From Steinernema hermaphroditum (lineage: Eukaryota; Nematoda; Chromadorea; Rhabditida; Steinernematidae): 64,000 bases of DNA. Every line of letters begins with the position of its first letter. Positions within the stretch are counted from its first letter, which is position 1. Location: NCBI GenBank assembly GCA_030435675.1, contig CM059624.1, positions 2,938,769 to 3,002,768 of the forward strand. Direction: 5' to 3'. The notes under the pieces are model-generated. The model was not told the DNA's origin. It ran no database searches and saw nothing but the letters and a program-made list of their open reading frames with translations. Shown in pieces: positions 58,036-64,000 of this stretch. The position numbers and the translations under genes were made by a program.

Positions 58036-60864
58036 AGACGTCTCCTGACACCGTCCTGGCCGTAGAAACAATCGAGGGAAGGCGAACGGACCTCGCGCTC
58101 GTCACCATCCACAGCGAGACGGTCAAAATCACTGATATTGCCTTCGATGCAAAGGCTGAGGAGGAGTTGGACGGATCGGTGCTGCCCCTGGCCAGAAAGG
58201 ATGGCGAGCGTCTCCAGTTCGCTTCGGATGGCAGCATCTATCAATATTGGTCGGGCAATGGAGTGCGCCACTTGGTGAGAGCCCACGTCGGCGTGAATGG
58301 CCAATATGTGATCGAGAGATACGTCCTCCCGACCGGCTCGTCTAGTAAGTGTGAAACGAACTCAGAATGTACAGTGATTCGTTGCAGGCTTGCCCAATCC
58401 TGACGCCCTCTTCTTCTCCAGTTCAGAGTGTCCGAAGGCTCAACTCCTTTTCGATACGGAGGGCTGCCTCATGGACATTTTGAAGAAGGGCAGGTGCTAC
58501 AGGCGTAGTGCCCGTCCAGAGCGGCAACAGATCGTGAAGCCTTTCCACCACCGAAGATCGGTGTTAGTGGGACAGAGGTTTTTCATAATCTACGCCTTCT
58601 CGGAAGGCCAGAAGAAGGCGTTCGGCGATGACGAGGCCGAGGAGGCGGCGCGAAAACGGCCATTCGTGGAATGGTTCGATTATGAGTGAGTCACTTTTAA
58701 TATTTGAAGTCTACTTCCTAGGTTTTGGTACCCAGTATAAAGTTATGGGATCTTAGGTTGGGTGCAAACTAGGTGAGTAACTCAGAAAGTGGTCTTTAAT
58801 TGGGCTTGATAGGTCAATGATTTGTGGATACTAAGCTTGAGATGCATAGACAACCGCATCCCTAGAATGAGCAATCTTCTTATACGTTCTGTAATGACCT
58901 CATATGAGCACACATCAAATTTTAGACTGGGAATGCACAGCGGCCGGTTGCTTCCCACGTTTGGCCAGGCCCACGTGCCGAACGTCGGCACGACGATTTG
59001 CGCCGACGACGCAAGCCTCTTCGTCTGTGGGAAATGCGCCCATAGGAGCTGCACGGCGACCCACTTCTGGAGAATGCCCACGGCCGAGTTCATGAAGGTG
59101 AAGGAAAGTGAACGGTCCTCTGCCATAGCGCATTCTTTGCAGCAGCCCGCCGCCGTTCGAGAGCGTGCTCTCGCTCAAATGGCCGTCGCCGAAGCCGAGT
59201 ACGCCCAGAAGCCACCCGCGCCGCTTGCAGCAGCTCCACAGGGTAAAAAGTTGCTAAAAGGGTTAGACGATGGATTTACTTTTGAAGAAGGCTCGCCGTC
59301 CAGCCTTCCGGACGAGGTCCCGCCGAAGTCCGTGCCGGCCCTCTGCCCAGCTCCTCCTTCTCAGGAAGGCCTTCCAGCCGCGTCGGCGGTCGAAGCAGCA
59401 GCAGCTCGACCGCAGGCTGAAGCACCTCCCCCCGCGAGTCCAAACGACGGCGGGCGCTTCAAGGAGCTTCCAGGGGCGAGATTGCCCGCGGAACGGGTGG
59501 AGAAGGGTGGCCCTGTCAATGGCCCACTTGAGGAGGCGAGCGCCGCCCGGCCGGCAGAGGATCTGACAGGTAAATTACCGCCCAATTAGCCGTTCTTTAT
59601 TTTGAGCTAGTGCCCACCATGAAGAATTGGCTGCTGATCCTCAAACCTCGAGTGGAGTCAACACCAGCAAAGGAAGCCGCGTCGTTCGCCCCGGAGAGCT
59701 CAGCCAAGTCGGAAGGTGGTATCCAGAAGGCTACTGTCGATGCGGTCAAGGGCAGCCTCCAGCTCAAGGCCGACTCAGTGCAGAGCGGGCGCTGTGGACC
59801 TCTTGCTGACCAGCAAGGTAACCCGCCATCACTTGTGTCGAATTATAAGTTTCATCTTGAAGGTGTTCCATGCGAGAGGGCACGAATGGACGACGATGAG
59901 GCTCGTCGCCAAGGTTCTCGTGGAGCTCATTCTCCGTCCATGGCGGAGCAGCATGAAGTTTCGGGAGCTCCGCTTGCTGAAGTGGCACCGGCAACTCCGA
60001 ATGAAGTTCTTCGAGAAAATGGTGGTGGAACGAGGGCACCATATATGATGGAGAGAATGGAGATTGTTCTCGTCGAAGAAGCTTCTAGATGCTTTACCCC
60101 ACCAGAGCCGGAAAGCGCTAGTCAAGCCGGAACAAGTCCGCTCTTGGAGTACACTGGCGCACCGCCTCTGAAGAAGCGAAAAATAGACGCAGAAGTCTTA
60201 GTTCTACCGGCGGCACCTTCAGCTGAAGAGCAACTCCGTGCTGCGGCAGCACTCCTTTCTATGAGCTGCAGAACGGAAGCTCTGTCGCCTCCTCCGCAAC
60301 TTTTCACAGACGAACCTCCGTCTGCTGGTCCATCACATCGTAGAACGCCTCCTTCTCCGCCGAATACCGCTATCTGCATTGATCTCATCCAGGAGTATGT
60401 CAGGGATAATTACCGTACGAACGTAGTAGAGGGAACTATCCCGGCCGAAGAACCCAACTCACAAGAAGTGCAAGAACACCGGTTCACAAGGGGGCCGTTG
60501 ATTCCTGAAGCAGTACATTTACGTTCGCATATTTTAAAGACCACATCTTTTTGTAGGAAAATCAAGTCGATGATCGTGAGGAAAGGTCGATCTACTTACG
60601 CGAACTGACCGATGACGAGCTCGGGAGGAGACATGAAGACATATGCACTCAAATGGATGAATTCAAGCATCGGTACGAAGAGTTGGACCGACAGCTGAGC
60701 ATTCTGGAACGCCAGCATGACGATGTTGTTTTCGAGCGCAGTAGAAGGCAGATGCTGGAGGAGTCCGAGGTAATATAACATTCAGCGGGGAAATCTTCTA
60801 TGTTTTCTTGTTTTAGGATAGAAAATGGGCGTCGCCATTTTTCCCGAAGAAGTTCGAGCAGTGA
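58036..60864 (+). CDS. unrecognised nuclear-type protein with C-terminal coiled coil (5' end missing)
   Basis: Exons: 58036-58344, 58388-58685, 58926-59242, 59288-59569, 59611-59817, 59863-60512, 60557-60769 and 60817-60864. Two of the introns (59243 and 59818) are 45 nt and in-frame, so they may be retained. The start exon upstream of 58036 was not found. The N-terminal part is folded-looking (LALVTIHSETVKITDIAFDA, GVRHLVRAHVGVNGQYVIER, KPFHHRRSVLVGQRFFIIYA). A Cys/His cluster follows (TICADD, CGKCAHRSC, THFW), possibly zinc-binding. Then comes a long Pro/Ala/Ser/Glu-rich region with a classical NLS (PPLKKRKID), a charged coiled coil (LTDDELGRRHEDICTQMDEF, YEELDRQLSILERQ) and a short tail. 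I do not recognise the family; a chromatin or transcription role is a guess. Confidence 0.6.
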
Positions 60865-61087
60865 GACCTGATGACATACATATCTTATGAACGTATCTCT
60901 GTGTTTTATGAACGTATCTCTGCATTTCCTATTTATTCTCCCGTATTTGACTTCTTGGTCTCTTATTTATTAATTTCTCTTGTCGTTATATTGAGTTTTA
61001 ATTGTTTAATTTAAGAGTCATATTGTATTATTATACAGTGTTTTCCATAAATGATACAGTTACTATTACCGATCTCGACCAATCGCG
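60865..61087. other. 3' flank, AT-rich
   Basis: No gene; GAACGTATCTCTG is repeated twice in tandem near 60.89-60.92 kb. Confidence 0.5.
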
Positions 61088-61089
61088 TA

Positions 61090-61499
61090 CAGGGTTAACA
61101 AGTACAGTTTTTCACATGGAAATAAAGGATTGAAGGACCGGCATACAGATAGGCTGAGCCAATGTACCAGTTCGAGATCTTCGCCTCTGCTTCATAAACA
61201 CAGTGAGCGTTTCCCGGTTTTAAAGATTCCGGTCTACATTCGGTGAGCCTTTCTTGAGGATCTGGCGGTGATTCTAATTTGTGATTCTATGGTCAAAAAT
61301 TTCCCGAAGCGTTTGGAGGCTTGCATCACTACAGAATGTGGTCACTTCGAAATGAATCCGTGATGTTCCATGTCGTTTTTGTTTTTGCCCATATATTTTT
61401 GGTGCTTTTTCACTTTATGTAAATCTCGTTTGTTTGAAGTCGCTCATGCTTTCGACATTCGCGCGGTCTTAAGGACTGCAGAACCTTTGTGTCACCCTG
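61090..61499 (+). mobile_element. mariner-type relic, 410 bp
   Basis: Ends begin CAGGGT and finish ACCCTG, each flanked by TA as in mariner insertions. Near the centre one frame reads KNFPKRLEACITTECGHFE then a stop, a transposase C-terminus like that near 3.3 kb. The terminal repeats match only weakly beyond about eight bases, so it is older than the 9.8-kb element. Confidence 0.65.
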
Positions 61500-62299
61500 T
61501 ATTATGATTGCTGTGACTGACAATTGGATCATCACTTACGACCTTTACCGTGCGCACACGTCTAACAAAAAGGAAATAAATTGCCAACACTGAAAACACC
61601 CTCTGATCACGAAAGATATGTGGATACACGGACGCCTAAAAAACGATCGTTTCACTGAATGCCTCTGGAGGCGCTCGGCCGTTCATTTGTTCACTGGGCT
61701 GAGCTCGAATGAAAGCGATTGTGTAAGCACCTGTAATGCCACCAGGCTATGGTGTTTCCGTCCAAAAAAGCCGACCGCAGGGCTATTGGAATCTTGGGCG
61801 CGAAACAGGCCCGTCTATAACAAACAGAAGGGTACCCCAAAAGGCTTCCATGTGGCCGAAAAGTTCTTCACCGCCGCCCGACTTTCGCACAGCACCCACT
61901 TAAGCCGTCGCAGCGCAAGCCCAACCAACCAGTGCTCTATACAGACGCCGATATCGCTCCATCCAACGAACAACAAAGTCAGCGATTACGGTCATTCCTG
62001 AGCGCCCAGACTTTGATGGCCAGCGACTCTTATCGGATTGTCGGGTTCTGGAAAGGGAAAGGAAAGAACATCTGGTGCCTGAGCCGGTTATCTGCTTGAC
62101 ACTTGAAACTTCGCTTTGTTCGCCGAAGTTGACTGTATATCGTGAACATCTGTCTTTAGTAGAGATCGCGCACATCATCAGCACATGCGAATTTCATAAT
62201 ACCATTGTCAGAGATCTCCATTAGTGTACGTACCTCAAATATCATATATCAGAGATGCCGATGACTTCTAAAACAAGTCCGGAATAATTGAAACGGACT

Positions 62300-62330
62300 C
62301 GGACTCGTTTGAAAATCATAAACGAGTCCG
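62300..62330. repeat. hairpin, 11-bp perfect stem
   Basis: CGGACTCGTTT, a 9-base loop, then AAACGAGTCCG. The stem's CGGACTC is preceded by another copy of the same word, giving a short direct repeat beside the hairpin. Confidence 0.7.
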
Positions 62331-63256
62331 GTCGCGGTGTCAATGTAATGGAGATCTCAGGCTGCCTGCGACTCAGATTATGCGCCATGGGATCAGAAAG
62401 ATGCTGTTCAAGCCTTAAATACATGCTATGGCACCCATCCTATCAGTGGCAACCTCAATTCGTACTTTTGAATTTAATGCCTTCGTTTGAATTTCGTTAC
62501 TGGCACCAACAGCAAATGTTTACCCCGTCTCGGACGCATAAAACGCCGACGAATGCGCTGCTGACAAAACGCACTTTAAGGACAACTTTCCACAACGGCC
62601 GTGCTGTGGAGAAAGACGAGCGCTTTTGGAACGGATCTGCGCGTTATCGATGTGATTTGCATGTTGGCCTTTTCACTGGTTTTGAACGTTTCTTGGGAAA
62701 GAGGTCGTAAAAGTTGTCTTCTTTGAGAAACGATTTTGATTTTCACGTGAGAAAGTTCGTTTTATCGACGATGTTGAACAGAAGCACTATAGTTGGTCTT
62801 CACCTTTTCATGTTGGATACGTTGAGATTGCCTTGCTGCTGCTCTACACCAAAAAGGAGTCCTTAACATGGGCATTCATGTTGCCAGGGCAGGCCACTTT
62901 TATGGTAACACGTGGACATGGAGCCGCTCGAATTAGCCTCATCCTGTTTGGCATCCTCTAATGTAAAAAAGCTGAATTATCTCCTTAATATCCTAACAGA
63001 CGTGAAATTCTATCTGCCAGGTCTAGCATTACACTGGACAAACACAATTGATATGAATCATTAATTGCCCTCATTAATTATGAATAATTCTGCGGATGAC
63101 TGGATCCCCTTTAATTACAAAATGGAATTCATTATGCGACTGATCCATCGAAAATCGTAGATTGGCATATATCTATAGAATGTAGTTGGAGTTATGCTGC
63201 CTTTGCTGCCTGAGTTTTGCTTTTGGTTTTGGTTTCTGAGTCATAATTAGCCTCAA

Positions 63257-63405
63257 AGCTCAAGGGGGACGGTTGAAATCGCAGAGGGGACGGTCGAAAG
63301 CAATGGGAACGGTTCACATCACTTATTGCACGACCTTTGACCTAAGAAAGTTTGAGCCGTCTCCATTGCGATTTCAACCGTTTTTTCAACCCCTTGAGTC
63401 TTGAA
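63257..63405. mobile_element. fold-back element, probable MITE
   Basis: The left end CTCAAGGGGGACGGTTGAAATCGC and the right end GCGATTTCAACCG...CCCCTTGAG are inverted copies with small indels. Inside, GACGGTTGAAA/GACGGTCGAAA/AACGGTTCACA form a short tandem motif. Confidence 0.7.
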
Positions 63406-64000
63406 CCGTCCCACCGGAGTACGGTCGAGATCCCCGGGGGAAAGTTGAGTTGATGCTGTTAGACGTCTTACTGCCTGCTTTGTAACCGATTTTCTGACGA
63501 ATCCTATCCATTTCAGGCTTGGATACAGCTATGTTGTCAAGGAGCTTGCGCAGTTCGGGCTGCTTCCAAGGCGACCTCATAGGGAGGAGCGACGTAAAAG
63601 CGTATTACACCTTTGCTGCTATCCCGAGAGATTTGGAATCGTTCGAAATTTCGCCTACTGTATATGTTAAGCGTGCCTCATGTTTTGAATTCTATCCCTA
63701 AACAGTGAGAGTGGCGCTTTTAGAGACTAAAAGAGACATTAAGCGCCGTCGGCAAAGTCCCCCTGGCTCGTGAAGAAATTGACGGAATCAAATTAGCTAG
63801 GCGATGGTATGGAGTTAATTGCTTTCCAGCATCAACACCTAGCGATGATAGCGTTTCTGTGCATTTATTATGGGACAGTCCCTTCAGTTCAAATCAAGAA
63901 AGAGTAGGGACAGGTGATGGCGATAAATCGCCACTTACCTAATGGAGACCCTCCTAAGCCAGGACTACGCAATCTCCCTCCATCCTTGATTAACCATTAG

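Larger units (their letters stand above)
61502..64000. other. no recognised gene; contains hairpins
   Basis: Frames up to 140 residues lack recognisable features. Two fold-back structures are listed separately. The frame at 61618-62001 is basic and Ser-rich and probably chance. Confidence 0.45.

Overview
The window looks like nuclear DNA of a nematode, probably rhabditid or diplogastrid; I cannot name the species. The evidence is: introns of mostly 40-75 nt with TTTCAG acceptors; TTTTCAG placed just before start codons, as expected for trans-splicing; a 689-codon SEL-1/HRD3 orthologue; a LIN-12/GLP-1-type receptor; a nematode-type 7TM chemoreceptor; F-box-like gene duplications; and many mariner relics. 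Gene models were read by eye from frames and GT-AG sites.

Layout. 1-4.5 kb is gene-poor. 4.5-13 kb holds four related genes for a small secreted cysteine-rich peptide, one with a nonsense codon, spread by segmental duplication and interrupted by three unrelated genes (a broken Ly6/uPAR-like gene, an ML-domain lipid-binding protein and a GSKIP-domain protein) and by a 599-bp mariner deletion derivative. 13.4-15.5 kb is a 7TM chemoreceptor gene on the minus strand. 15.5-22.6 kb is mostly relics: a decayed mariner, a MITE and a tRNA-like sequence. 22.67-23.19 kb encodes a calcitonin/DH31-type neuropeptide precursor.

24.5-27.5 kb is the highlight: a five-exon gene for a very small Notch receptor of 698 residues, with only two EGF repeats and one LNR, followed by NOD, one membrane segment, ankyrin repeats and a basic nuclear-localisation-like stretch. 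Reading on into its third intron would instead give an ectodomain-only protein with a hydrophobic tail. 27.7-28.5 kb is a large fold-back element. 29.2-32.8 kb holds two tandem genes for secreted proteins with two galectin-like domains. 34.1-38.5 kb is an SLC22 transporter on the minus strand.

39.4-53.9 kb is organised as a large inverted duplication. F-box-like genes, a conserved 200-bp tail and a tRNA-Val(CAC) sit on each side, pointing in opposite directions, around a compact block of ordinary conserved genes: a repeat-containing unknown protein, a HIG1 protein, sel-1, a small heat-shock protein, SmD2 and mitochondrial uS5m (mrps-5). sel-1 is a genetic modifier of lin-12 in C. elegans, and here it lies about 17 kb from the Notch-like gene. 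54-58 kb is non-coding with old tandem repeats and a perfect 34-bp palindrome. 58.0-60.9 kb encodes an unrecognised nuclear-looking coiled-coil protein. The last 3 kb hold only relics and fold-backs.
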